NCBI GenBank assembly: GCA_029962745.1
Contig: CM057156.1
Coordinates: 33,915,110-33,979,109 of the forward strand
Origin: Echinometra lucunter
Taxonomy: Eukaryota; Echinodermata; Echinoidea; Camarodonta; Echinometridae
Length of the DNA: 64,000 nt
Reading direction: 5' to 3'
Positions 54,738 through 64,000 of this stretch are shown one piece after another (position 1 is the stretch's first letter; each line of letters starts with the position of its first letter). The notes under the pieces were generated by a model. It was not told the DNA's origin. It saw only the letters and a program-made list of their open reading frames with translations, and searched no databases. Made by a program: the position numbers and the translations under genes.

Positions 54738-55027
54738 GCATTTGCGTAGCCGGGGGGGGGGGACGATGGGGCGGTCACCCCTCCAAAACACCAACAAAAA
54801 AGAAAGAAAAAGTAGAAGGAAAAAAAAAGCAGAAGCGAGAAAAGAAAAAAGGTAAGAGAACGTAAGAAGAGCGGGAGCAGACAAGGAACAATTCAAAGAG
54901 ACGTCGGAGCTTCCGCGCTTCGCGCGGGAGGGGGAAAACTCCCCCCTTACTGGACCCTCCCCCCAGGGAGCGCGCTTCGCGCGCTCACAACCGCCCCACT
55001 AAAATGAAATCCTAGCAACGCCACTGT
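54738..55027. mobile_element. Reverse copy of the CAGTGGCGTAGC element
   Basis: It starts TTTGCGTAGCCGGGG and ends CCTAGCAACGCCACTG. CTTCGCGCG motifs and AAGAGCGGGAGCAGACAAGG match the reverse of 34926-35205. A partial third copy is at 55241-55385 (GGAGCTTCCACGCTTCGCG). Confidence 0.7.
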
Positions 55028-56333
55028 GGGAGTGAAACCCTGGTACCTTACTGAATCACACCCTCTCCATGCTCGTCCTTTTTATTTCATAGTGTCTTTG
55101 TATTATTATCATAAGTAATAAAGTATTTTGTGTAACGCTGGCATTTGTTTGAAACTTAAGAAGATTATTTGGGCTGCATGTTTTCATAATCATGTTTCCA
55201 AATTCATGAAAAAATATCCTTTTCCGGTCGGTAGATTCATCAAACATCGGAGCTTCCACGCTTCGCGCGGGAGGGGGGAAACTCCCCCCTCCCTGCACCC
55301 TCCCCCCTAGGGAGTGCGCTTTGCGCGCTCATTAAGTGATTCACACGCTTCGCGTGCTCACTACCGCCCCACTAAAATGAAATCCTTTTGTTGGAAATGA
55401 GAGAAAATAAAAACTGAACTGAACTCAAGCTGGAATTTAAGTCGAAAAAATGAAAAAGCTCCGTATCGTGAAGGGGGGGGGGGGGGTACCCCGGCTCGGT
55501 CGCTACACTCCCTCAGGGTTGGTCGCTTCGCTCCTCGCAAATATTGAGCCCCCCAAAAAAATTTGGCTCATTACGTCACTGTGCATGATACTGCACTGTA
55601 TACTTTTTAATTACCGCATCGTCTTAGTACAGTAGGTATCTCAACACTTAATTGGCACTATCACTTGTTCCAAGTTATAAATTTACGTCTAGCCACAGAA
55701 ACAACAAGCAGGGGAAAAAAGACAATCTACCATATGTAGATCTGTACTTCTTACATAAACTCCGGAGATTGTGCAATATTATGCTGGAGGACAGTGGCGT
55801 AACCACGGAGGGGGGGGGCCATCACCCGGCCCCCCCCCCCCAAAAAAAAAAGAGAGAGAGAAAAGAAAGGAGAAGGAAAGAGAAAAGAAAGGGGAAAAGA
55901 AGGAAAATGGTACATCGGGAACCGCTCCGTCGCTTCACTCACTAGCATTTAAGTAATTTTAACCAATGTCAATGCTAGGCCTAATTACTATTCTTATGAA
56001 AGGAATCAGTTTGCATCTTTTGTCTCATTCTGATGTTAAAGGCGGCTGTTGTTCCACTCATAGAATATTAGTAATAATCACATCTGGATTTCACTCCAAG
56101 AAGTTTACTTAAAAAGGGCCCTTTCAGTAGACAGAAACCAAAAATTCCCATCTGTTCATTCGCCAGCCCGCTACTCCCGCTAGTAAAAGCTAGACACAAA
56201 ATTATTTCGGGCACAGCAATCATACTTCAGAAGCGAGTTGGCAAAGTATCATAATATTTGGGCAGCATGCAAGGAGGTTCACAAAATTACAAAAAATTCT
56301 ACTCTATTTTTGCTGACAAATCCATACATATAT

Positions 56334-56335
<2 letters not shown>

Positions 56336-56381
<46 letters not shown>
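56336..56381. repeat. (AT)n microsatellite
   Basis: About 23 AT units. Confidence 0.95.
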
Positions 56382-56383
<2 letters not shown>

Positions 56384-56389
56384 GTGTAA

Positions 56390-56760
56390 GGGGGGAGTGG
56401 TCGTCGTCTACTTTGCTCGCTTATAAAAACAATGGTTTCGGAAGGTGAGCAAGGTAACAAAACGGATTCATATTCAGCACACAAGGGATCGAATTGATTA
56501 TTTAGATATTTATATTCCGGTGACGAAATATCATTTCTACAATGAAAAAAAGGGTATATTTTTCTTCGCTCGCTGCGCTCGCTCGCTATATAATTGTTTA
56601 ATAGTTTTTTAAAGCAAACAAATTGGGCGAGAGATGATCAAATAAATAATTCGATGTTTCATATGCTCACAATGTAATTTACTGAAGGGTTGGTGTGTGT
56701 TTCCTCGCTCGCTTCTCTCGCTCGTAATGGTTAGAGACATGGTGGTTTCTGACAGAAAAC
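56390..56760. repeat. Repeat with CGCTCGCT clusters
   Basis: Three successive segments of about 140 bp each carry a CTTCGCTCGCTGCGCTCGCT-like cluster followed by a related AT-rich stretch. Ends near a poly-C pair (56868-56878 and 56914-56924). Confidence 0.6.
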
Positions 56761-57065
56761 AATAGACCAGGGACGTCCAATTGTCCAAAAATCCACGAAA
56801 AGTGTGTACCAGATCCTTCAATTTCAATTTTTAAAATGTAAAAGCGCCCTCATGACCATGCGCCTTGCCCCCCCCCCCGGAAAAAAATTTCTGCGTACAG
56901 CCATGCTTGGTGCCCCCCCCCCCCATGCATTGACCGACGGTACGCCACTGCTGGAGGAGATTTTATTTTTAAAAATTTTTTATAGTTTTTATTTTATTTA
57001 TTTATTTGATTTGATTTGATTTTTTTTTTTTTAGTCATCTTTAACTGCGAAAATGAAAATTTTGA

Positions 57066-57101
<36 letters not shown>

Positions 57102-57597
57102 TCAGCTCACCCATTTCGGCATAATTTTTTGCATAATTTAGTATTTTTTTGCTGCTCCATGTTGTTATTTCATTTGGCATAATTTTAGCATAATTTTGCG
57201 GTCCTCCCTAGCATAATTTCATTTTTGACGCTGGCCACACTGCCGGGATGATACTGTATGAGGAAGAGTAACGCCCATTACTAAGCAGTAGCATATCAAA
57301 ATTTATATGGATTCATTTCCCCCACCTCTGAAAAATCGGCAATTCTTTCCTTCAATCTTACAGTAAATATTTGTATCAACTATTTAAAATTTTGACTTGA
57401 TTTATATATGAATTTTATTGTTTTCAAAGTAAAAGCACTCTTCCAAAGACTAATGGTGAATTTCAAAAGATGTGACAATTTGAAGCTTCAACTAACATTG
57501 AAATTTTGAAATCAGACCCGAGAGGCGAGAGGTCAGGTTTTTGATCTTGTTTAGGTTGTTTTATATATCATACTATATTCTAAACAAATAGAGATAC

Positions 57598-57668
<71 letters not shown>

Positions 57669-57678
57669 TAATGATACA

Positions 57679-57727
<49 letters not shown>

Positions 57728-57756
57728 ATAATAATAATAATAACAATAATGATACA

Positions 57757-57793
<37 letters not shown>

Positions 57794-57832
57794 ATAATAA
57801 TAATAATAATAATAATGATAATAATAATAATC

Positions 57833-57871
<39 letters not shown>

Positions 57872-57903
57872 TTGATAATAATAATAATAATGATAATAAT
57901 AAT
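57598..57903. repeat. (AAT)n and (CTA)n composite microsatellite
   Basis: Alternating AAT and CTA blocks. The junction AACAATAATGATACAACTAC occurs twice, showing that the composite unit was itself duplicated. Open frames of Ile, Ser or Leu are by-products. Confidence 0.97.
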
Positions 57904-58157
57904 TGTAAATTTATATTGCACAATTTTTATTGCACTATACTCAACTGCGCATAACAATATTAAACATGAGAAGAGCGATACCAGTTGGCAGTAATAACAT
58001 AAATGAACATAAAATTATAGCTAAGAAGGAACCAGATATACTCTGTGATTCTAAGATACATGTTTTTATACGCACGATGGCGCTCTTAATTGTAGGCAGA
58101 ACAGAGCCCTTTATTACAGAGTTTGGCCAACTCACCTCCAGTAGGGCACAGGTACAG

Positions 58158-58700
58158 AGCAAACGATTGGGGGGGGGGGGGGCTACTGGGGGCTTGGAGG
58201 ATATGTGTCAGAGCTATAGCAAAGTTTTTTCCTTCATCTTTTTTCCTCTTTATCCTTTCTTTTTCCACTCTTTTTTTTATTTGCGGGTTTAATGCAAGGA
58301 CATTATATTAGAATCTATATGAGATTAAGATCGCACTTATGTCGTCTAATTTTTTTTAAATGATTATAATAAAACATAGGATTTCTATAGCGTCTTTTCT
58401 ATTTTGATTAAATGCTCAAGGCGCTTTAAAAAAAAGTACAGATATAACAAAGAATGTTTAACCACATCACAACAAAGAAAATAAAATGTCTGTCTTCAAA
58501 ACCTAGTACCTGCTATTAACAAATGTGATTTGAGGTTGCCCTTAAAGGGTGTCGAAGAGTTTGAGTTATTCAGCTCCTGTGGGAGTGAATTCGACAGGGC
58601 TGGTCCGGCATGAGCAAATGCTCGAGCGATTTTTGCCCCCCCCCCCCCCGTAGAACCGCGCCTGGTAGGGCACAATATAATATGCCCCCCCCCCCCCCCA
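58158..58700. repeat. Repeat-derived sequence with G/C runs
   Basis: G run at 58169-58180 and C runs at about 58636-58648 and 58684-58698. CTATAGCGTC and CAAGGCGCTTTA at 58385-58430 look like a dispersed repeat. No gene. Confidence 0.45.
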
Positions 58701-59005
58701 TTTTCACGACCAAGTTTGTTTTAAATTATTGCTTGTATCTCTTCAATATTGTCAGTGTTTTATACTATGAGATAATGAAGTGTTTAAACATAATTCAAAC
58801 TGATTTAGAATCACATCGAAATAAATTCTTGATACATAAACATGAGACAACAATTCTTATAAATGGTACCCTGTATAACTTAGTTCCCTGTTTCTGAAAC
58901 CATTTTTAAAAGCACACTACGTACGGTTATTGTGCTGCTTAATGTTACTGTTGGTATTAGTAAAAGACAAATTCAATACAATGAATACAATTACTTAAAG
59001 TAAAG

Positions 59006-59049
59006 TGGGAGCGAGTTGGCTCAGTCGGTAAAGCGTCTACCTGTCGAAC
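59006..59049 (+). mobile_element. Truncated tRNA-like SINE head
   Basis: A clear A box, TGGCTCAGTCGG (59017-59028), in GGGAGCGAGT...AAGCGTCTACCTGTCGAA. It is cut off before a B box by a CAGTGGCGGCACCAGG element end at 59050. Confidence 0.6.
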
Positions 59050-59370
59050 AGTGGCGGCACCAGGATTGTGAAAGTGGGGGGGGGGCAAATGGAGGGCAAA
59101 AGAAAATGTTGGGGGGCAGGGCCAGTAAATTTTTTTTTGCGTGTATAGAAAAAATCGAGCGTGAAGCGCGAGTTTTAGTCGCCAGCATAAATCCACTTTG
59201 AGGAGTGGGGGGGGGGGGGATAATTGAATTTTTGGACTATTTTTTTTTCCTCTTACGCACATTTTAATATCAATTTTGCGAGCGAGCAAAGCGAGCAAAA
59301 AAAAACTAACCGCTTTTTTGTTTTTTAATCGCATTTTCGAATAAATATTCTGAAATATATAGCCAAAAAT
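59050..59370. mobile_element. CAGTGGCGGCACCAGG-type element with G tracts
   Basis: Begins CAGTGGCGGCACCAGG inside a tRNA-like repeat, with G runs (59077-59086 and 59209-59219) and GAGCGAGCAAAGCGAGC at 59281. The right end was not located. Confidence 0.5.
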
Positions 59371-59375
59371 GGTGG

Positions 59376-59825
59376 CGTGGCGGCAGTCAGCTAGGTGGCG
59401 GCAGTCAGCTAGGTGGCGGCAGTCAGCTAGGTGGCGGCAGTCAGCTAGGTGGCGGCAGTCAGCTAGGTGGCGGCAGTCAGCTAGGTGGCGGCAGTCAGCT
59501 AGGTGGCGGCAGTCAGCTAGGTGGCGGCAGTCAGCTAGGTGGCGGCAGTCAGCTAGGTGGCGGCAGTCAGCTAGGTGGCGGCAGTCAGCTAGGTGGCGGC
59601 AGTCAGCTAGGTGGCGGCAGTCAGCTAGGTGGCGGCAGTCAGCTAGGTGGCGGCAGTCAGCTAGGTGGCGGCAGTCAGCTAGGTGGCGGCAGTCAGCTAG
59701 GTGGCGGCAGTCAGCTAGGTGGCGGCAGTCAGCTAGGTGGCGGCAGTCAGCTAGGTGGCGGCAGTCAGCTAGGTGGCGGCAGTCAGCTAGGTGGCGGCAG
59801 TCAGCTAGGTGGCGGCAGTCAGCGT
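59376..59825. repeat. 18-bp minisatellite, 25 units, essentially perfect
   Basis: GGTGGCGGCAGTCAGCTA is repeated 25 times with no internal change; only the first and last units differ at their outer edges. Because 18 is a multiple of three, one frame per strand stays open (ARWRQS or ADCRHL repeats). No gene structure supports translation. Confidence 0.98.
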
Positions 59826-59829
59826 AGGC

Positions 59830-61370
59830 TGGCGCAGGATGCGTTGCGCACCTCACTCTGCCCAATTTTTAGCCATTTTCATTTCCTTCTGTAGTTTTTT
59901 TTTCTCCTACTTCTTTCCCTACTTTTTACTACAGCCCCAGCTATAGAGATTTGTTCTTGTATTTCCTCAAAATCCACCCACTATTGCATGGTCCTGAATG
60001 AATCTCCTGTACTATAGAGCTTATAGACGTCTAGGACAAAAGTATCAATACGGAGCCCCACTAACCATCCATTGTTAACCCGGGGTGATTAGAAATGCCT
60101 ACGCTTTCTTAAAGCTACAATTCAACTTTTTAAAGACTCCATGAAATGTGACTATAGGAGATATGATTGTATTTCCAAATGGTTAGCAGAAATGGTTGGC
60201 AGAAATGCTATTTGCTTACAAATCAATGCAAGCTAAATTATACCAACGTTCATTGGACGAATTTATGCATGGTGAAATGTAAAATTCACTGGAGTAATTC
60301 ATTGAGATTGTTTTCTTTTCTTTAAGGTCCTCATCAAAGGGACATGAGTGTCAATCACCTTCAATACATTATCAAAAATCATGAATAAGTTCATTCATAT
60401 ACACAATCTCATATTTTATTCTTGCCTTTTTGTATTCAACTGCAAGTCGAATTCGAAGAAAATTCAAACACAAAAGTCCAAATGTTAATTGTACGACGCT
60501 GTGTGAGCTGTGTAATCTTGATTGCACTTTCTCCACCGGTTCGTTTTATTCCAAATCATTCTCCCCTGCTGTTTTTAATGTGATGCCCGATACTACATTT
60601 CCTTTACATGTGCTATAAATGCTTATGACATACAGTGGAAATCACTTACATGCATAGTATATGGGACTTTCATTTGATTTGGGGAAAGAAGGATCATCCC
60701 CTTAAAATGCAAGTATTATTGCTTCGTCAAGAAGGTCTGGTTACTCAGAGCCTCTACCCATCTGCTTAATCAAAAGGAATTTGGCAATTACAAAGAGTGC
60801 ATTGTCATCAAGCTCTGGTTCACTTCAGTCCAACTTCAGCTTTTTGTGCTTTGAAAATACTGTACGAGTAAAAAGAAATAAAAGCACTACTCCGCTCAGA
60901 CTTGACGATCAAAGCCCTTTCACTAAGGCAACAACATGGCGTTACTGAGAGCTTAAGATAACATTGGAAACCTATTCAGTCATGATTGTGGAAGACGAGC
61001 TCTGGAGCGAAGAGGTGCATTCCCGAGGGTGCATTGACTTTTCAGTACAATAAGATGTCTTCAAGATGTGAAAGACTAGTCTGAATGCCTCACTTTGAAA
61101 AGACACCTTTAAAAGCCGATTTATCTTTGGTATGTCACTGAGGCATTGATGTACGGTAATACAAAAAAAAAAGAAAACAAAAAAAAAACATGCATGTGAC
61201 CTTCGGTACATGCTACGTTGGGATTGTACAGAAAAGAAAATTCATTTTTCCCCTTAAAGACACATTTAATATGACAGAGATACAAGTGTATGCTCGGCGG
61301 TGTAAAACACTCTTTTAGATCGTGAGTGGCACAAAATGGATGTATTTGAAAAGTCATCACAAATCGGAAA
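59830..61370. other. No gene recognised
   Basis: AT-rich sequence without exon-like features or clear repeats. Confidence 0.45.
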
Positions 61371-61394
61371 GAATAAAGGGTGCCAAAAATACCC

Positions 61395-61575
61395 TGGAGG
61401 CTCGTAGAGGGTCAGCGCAGCCCTCTGCATCTCGAGCGATTGACTCGCAATGTGGAGATTTCGCTTCATGGGTTCGAAACCCATGAAGCATTCATTTTTG
61501 TTTCAGTTCGGGTTTTTTCTGTTTTGTTTCTTTATGTTTCATTGATTTTTTTTTCATTAACGGATGTTTTCGTAT
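61395..61575. repeat. B-box-bearing repeat unit, outlying copy
   Basis: TCAGCGCAGCCCTCTGCAT, GAGCGATTGACTCGCA and the B box GGGTTCGAAACCC, then a T-rich stretch. The same order appears in the array from 62190. Separated from it by the inverted repeat below. Confidence 0.65.
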
Positions 61576-62185
61576 GCCCCAACTTCAGGAGAATAAAACC
61601 CAGACATTAGTGTGCTTCCAGTGAATGAAGAAAAACAAGAAGAATAAATAGTGAAAAATTGAGGAAAATCGAACAATCTGCTCTAGAGTTATGAACTTTT
61701 AAAGTTCAAGTTAATCCTTATTATAGGGATCCTTAAATTGACAACTTTGCCAGCATCTGTGATGTCATCGTGTAAAACTTTTCATTAATTTTGTACACAT
61801 AATTCAACATTTTCTTTATTTTCAAGAGCGATAAAAAATTCTTTTGATTTATTTTTTGAGTATGACATGGCTATATCAATTCTGCAAGCATTTTGGGAAG
61901 AATTATGTTGATTCCTGACTTGCAATTTTCATATAAATCATTTTTTTTTTGAAAAATTATGCACAAAATGAATTGAGAGTTGTCCACGATGACATGCACA
62001 GATGCTGGCAAAGTTGCCAACTCAAGGAGCCTCATAATAGGGATTTACTGAAACTTTAAAAATTCATAACTCTTGAACAGATTGTCCGATTTTGCTCAAA
62101 CTTTCACTGTTTACTCTTCTTGGTCATCTCTATTCACTAAGAGCACACTGATGCTTGGGTTGCATTCTCCTTTTAAAGTTTTAAA
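61575..62185. mobile_element. Large inverted repeat, arms about 230 bp
   Basis: ACAACTTTGCCAGCATCTGT at 61740 and ACAGATGCTGGCAAAGTTG at 62000 lie in two arms that match in reverse over about 230 bases, including GAGTTATGAACTTTTAAAG / CTTTAAAAATTCATAACTC and AGTGTGCTTCCAGTGAA / TTCACTAAGAGCACACT. The centre is about 100 bp. No ORF. A foldback transposon or an inverted duplication. Confidence 0.8.
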
Positions 62186-62189
62186 AAAA

Positions 62190-63090
62190 TCTCTATGGAG
62201 CAAACAGTGTGAAGTTATTATTTTGGCTTTTTGCGGCAGTCATTGCAAACCTGCTAACAGGAAAAGAACTGAAAGATTGCGGTGAGGCAACGTGTACCCC
62301 TCTGTACAGAGCGATTGGCTCGCATCTCCTCGACAAGGATATTTAGGGTTCGATGCCCAGGAAGCACCTGTTTCGTTTGGGTTTCCATTTTGTTTCTTCT
62401 TCTTCTTTTTTTTTTTTTTTTTTTGAACTGATTTCATTTTTGCATGCTCCGAACTTTTTAATAAAAAATCCCGACGTAGTAAAATGTATGTATGAGGTTA
62501 TTATTGGCTTTTTTGGCCGCAGTCATTTTCAAACAGGAAAGGATAAACTGGGGGGTGGTAGTGAGGCAGCGTATAGCTCTCTGCATAGAGTGATTGATCT
62601 CCTAGCTTGATGGAGAGATTTTTGGTTCAAAACCCAGGAAGCACCATTTTTTGTTTGGGTTTTCCCTTTTGTTTCATTTATTTGTTTTTCAGTAATTGAT
62701 TTCTTTCCAGCATGCTCCAAAACTTGCTAATAAGAAATCTCTATGCCGCAGACAGTATTTTTTGTGAGGTTATTATTTTGGCCTTGTGGCAGCAGTCATT
62801 GCAAACATGAAAGGATAAAGCGCAAAGATGAACTGGAGGATGGTAGTGAAGCAGCGTACAGCCCTCCTTAACGGGGAGATTTTAGGTTCGAAACTTATTA
62901 AGCGCGAATTTCATTTTTTTGTTTCTTTCTTTGTTTCTTTTTTTTTTTTTTTTACAATGACGGATGACTTTTTCCGCATGCTCCAAACTTGCTAATAAAA
63001 GATCACTATGCAGCAAACAGTATGTGTGAGGTTATTATTGTGGCATTTTGGGGGCAGCCATTACAAACAAGAAAAGATAGAGAGCAGTCC
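62190..63090. repeat. Tandem array of about 265-280-bp units with B-box-like motif
   Basis: Units start near 62190, 62480, 62750 and 63010. Each has ATCTCTATG..GCA-ACAGT, GAGGTTATTATT, GGC.GCAGTCATT and, in the first three, GAGGCAGCGTA, GGTTC(G/A)AAAC and T-runs. The fourth is cut short. It is likely an amplified tRNA-related repeat; the A box is poorly preserved. Confidence 0.75.
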
Positions 63091-63439
63091 TGATAGAGAG
63101 TACAATCTCAACATGAAAAGGAGAATAGATAAGAATTTATGATTATCGTTACAACACTGTTTATATGTCAGCGTGAGTTGTAATAAGTAAGTGCGAGCGA
63201 ACTTTGGGGAAAACGAAAATATTTTCATTGCTGCAATTTAGGGGCAATGTACGTTCTTAGGAAAGTTTTGTCCGTTGTATCCCCAGCTCTAGCCTCCTCC
63301 TGCTCCATGCAAGGTTTCACCCTGTAGTCGTATCAAGAACAAGGTATTCTGTTATTAGGCCTATATGAAACGAAACTTCTCTGATTCTTCGGAGCTATAC
63401 ACATTACCAAATGAAAAAAGGAATAATTAAAAGAGGGGA

Positions 63440-64000
63440 AATGGCACAATAAGGACGAAAAAGGAACATGCATTAGATTTTAAGGAGCACTTATCGAAAA
63501 GGGAATCGCAATACTCAAAACCGAAAAGGGGCACTTACAATAATCTTGGACGCTCATAAGAAATAAAAAGGGGCACTTGTCAGGTTTAATGGGGTGAAAT
63601 GGCACTTACTAGAAAGCTAAGTGTGTACCAAATTTCAAAAAGGGAGTAATGCCAGAATTGAAAAGGTATACATGTGCTAACTTATCAGCGAACAAAAGGG
63701 CACTATTGGGCACTTATAGCTAATTTACAGGAGGAATGGGACTTAATTTACTAGCCAGGAAAAGGAGCAATTCATCAGAAGTAAATTGGGGCATGTATTC
63801 GATTTCGAATGGGGAACCTGCCCAAATGGAAGGAGGGAACTTATCAGAGATGTAAAGGAGAATGCACTTTTAGAACGAAAAAAAAATGCGCAGTCAAAAT
63901 CGGGCACTTATACCTTTCAATAGGGAGATTCATTAGAAGTAACAAGGACTCATTTGTCAGAAGGGAAAAGAGCGCTATGGGGAAAATAAGAATTAATGTA
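63440..64000. repeat. Degenerate tandem array of AAAAGGGGCACTTAT
   Basis: AAAGGGGCACTTAC/TATCAG-like motifs recur at roughly 25-50 base spacing with much divergence up to the right edge of the window, so the array may continue. Confidence 0.7.

Larger units (their letters stand above)
53916..57245. mobile_element. Nest of transposons inside a GCATAATTT-repeat element
   Basis: AGTTGCCAGAGTTGGCATAA plus many GCATAATTT units on the left (53916-54020) correspond in reverse orientation to the right-hand part (57115-57245), which ends ACGCTGGCCACACTGCCGGG. In between are several G-tract elements (54340-54393, 54738-55027, 55241-55385, 55475-55585, 55795-55945, about 56390-56955). The outer pair may be the ends of one element enlarged by nested insertions. 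Confidence 0.55.

Noticed and set aside
57580..57994. Ile/Ser/Leu homopolymer proteins
   Set aside because: Translations of AAT/CTA microsatellites.
59369..59865. Long open frames with ARWRQS or ADCRHL repeats across the 18-bp minisatellite
   Set aside because: The frames are open only because the unit length is a multiple of three; no splice, start context or non-repeat domain supports a protein.
61430..61490. A tRNA gene around GGGTTCGAAACCC
   Set aside because: Only the B box and T-arm-like hairpin are present; related diverged copies occur in a tandem array nearby.
48541..63090. A CRISPR array among the regular repeats
   Set aside because: The window is animal DNA; the repeats have no unique equal-length spacers and no cas-like genes.

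Overview
This is eukaryotic, AT-rich genomic DNA with widely spaced small exons, long introns and dense repeats. No bacterial gene organisation is present. The two recognisable genes are animal genes: tropomyosin and ARNT. The ARNT protein is intermediate between the vertebrate and insect forms. The rest of the window is full of foldback DNA transposons, tRNA-derived repeats, poly-G/poly-C tracts and minisatellites. I infer a marine invertebrate, most likely a deuterostome such as an echinoderm. That placement is an inference; no species-specific marker was recognised.

Plus strand, about 7.9-12.5 kb: three short exons each begin after an AG acceptor with two bases of a split codon, encode 26-27 heptad-like residues and end in a stop. 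They look like alternative C-terminal (exon 9-type) exons of a tropomyosin gene whose constitutive exons lie to the left of the window. Upstream, about 4.89-5.94 kb, is a large 21-bp minisatellite.

Minus strand, 49.9 to 23.8 kb: fifteen consecutive coding exons of ARNT (aryl hydrocarbon receptor nuclear translocator, the class II bHLH-PAS partner protein; insect Tango). All splice phases join without a break to give 755 residues: a basic region, the bHLH, PAS-A, PAS-B, a Ser/Thr/Gly-rich linker and a Gln-rich C-terminus ending like vertebrate ARNT. The start codon was not found; it lies 5' of 49893, possibly in or beyond a 500-base assembly gap (50296-50795). The two genes face each other tail to tail, with about 11 kb of repeat-rich intergenic DNA between their last recognised poly(A) signals.

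The ARNT introns carry many insertions: a hAT-like element with a 9-bp target duplication, a cut-and-paste foldback element flanked by TA, a piggyBac-like TTAA element carrying a 43-base poly-G run, a tRNA-derived SINE, and an element flanked by an 11-bp duplication. The intron after exon 9 (the last part of PAS-A) holds two tandem copies of that exon's 3' end, one nearly intact.

From 50.8 to 64 kb, upstream of ARNT, no gene is recognised. This region holds a hAT-like element, a 3.3-kb nest of transposons, AAT/CTA microsatellites, a perfect 18-bp minisatellite of 25 units, a large inverted repeat next to a tandem array of about 270-bp B-box-bearing units, and a degenerate array running off the right edge.

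No novel multi-gene system was found. The most interesting items are the tropomyosin terminal-exon cluster, the ARNT exon-fragment duplication, the poly-G-bearing piggyBac-like element and the window-wide excess of poly-G/poly-C runs inside mobile elements.
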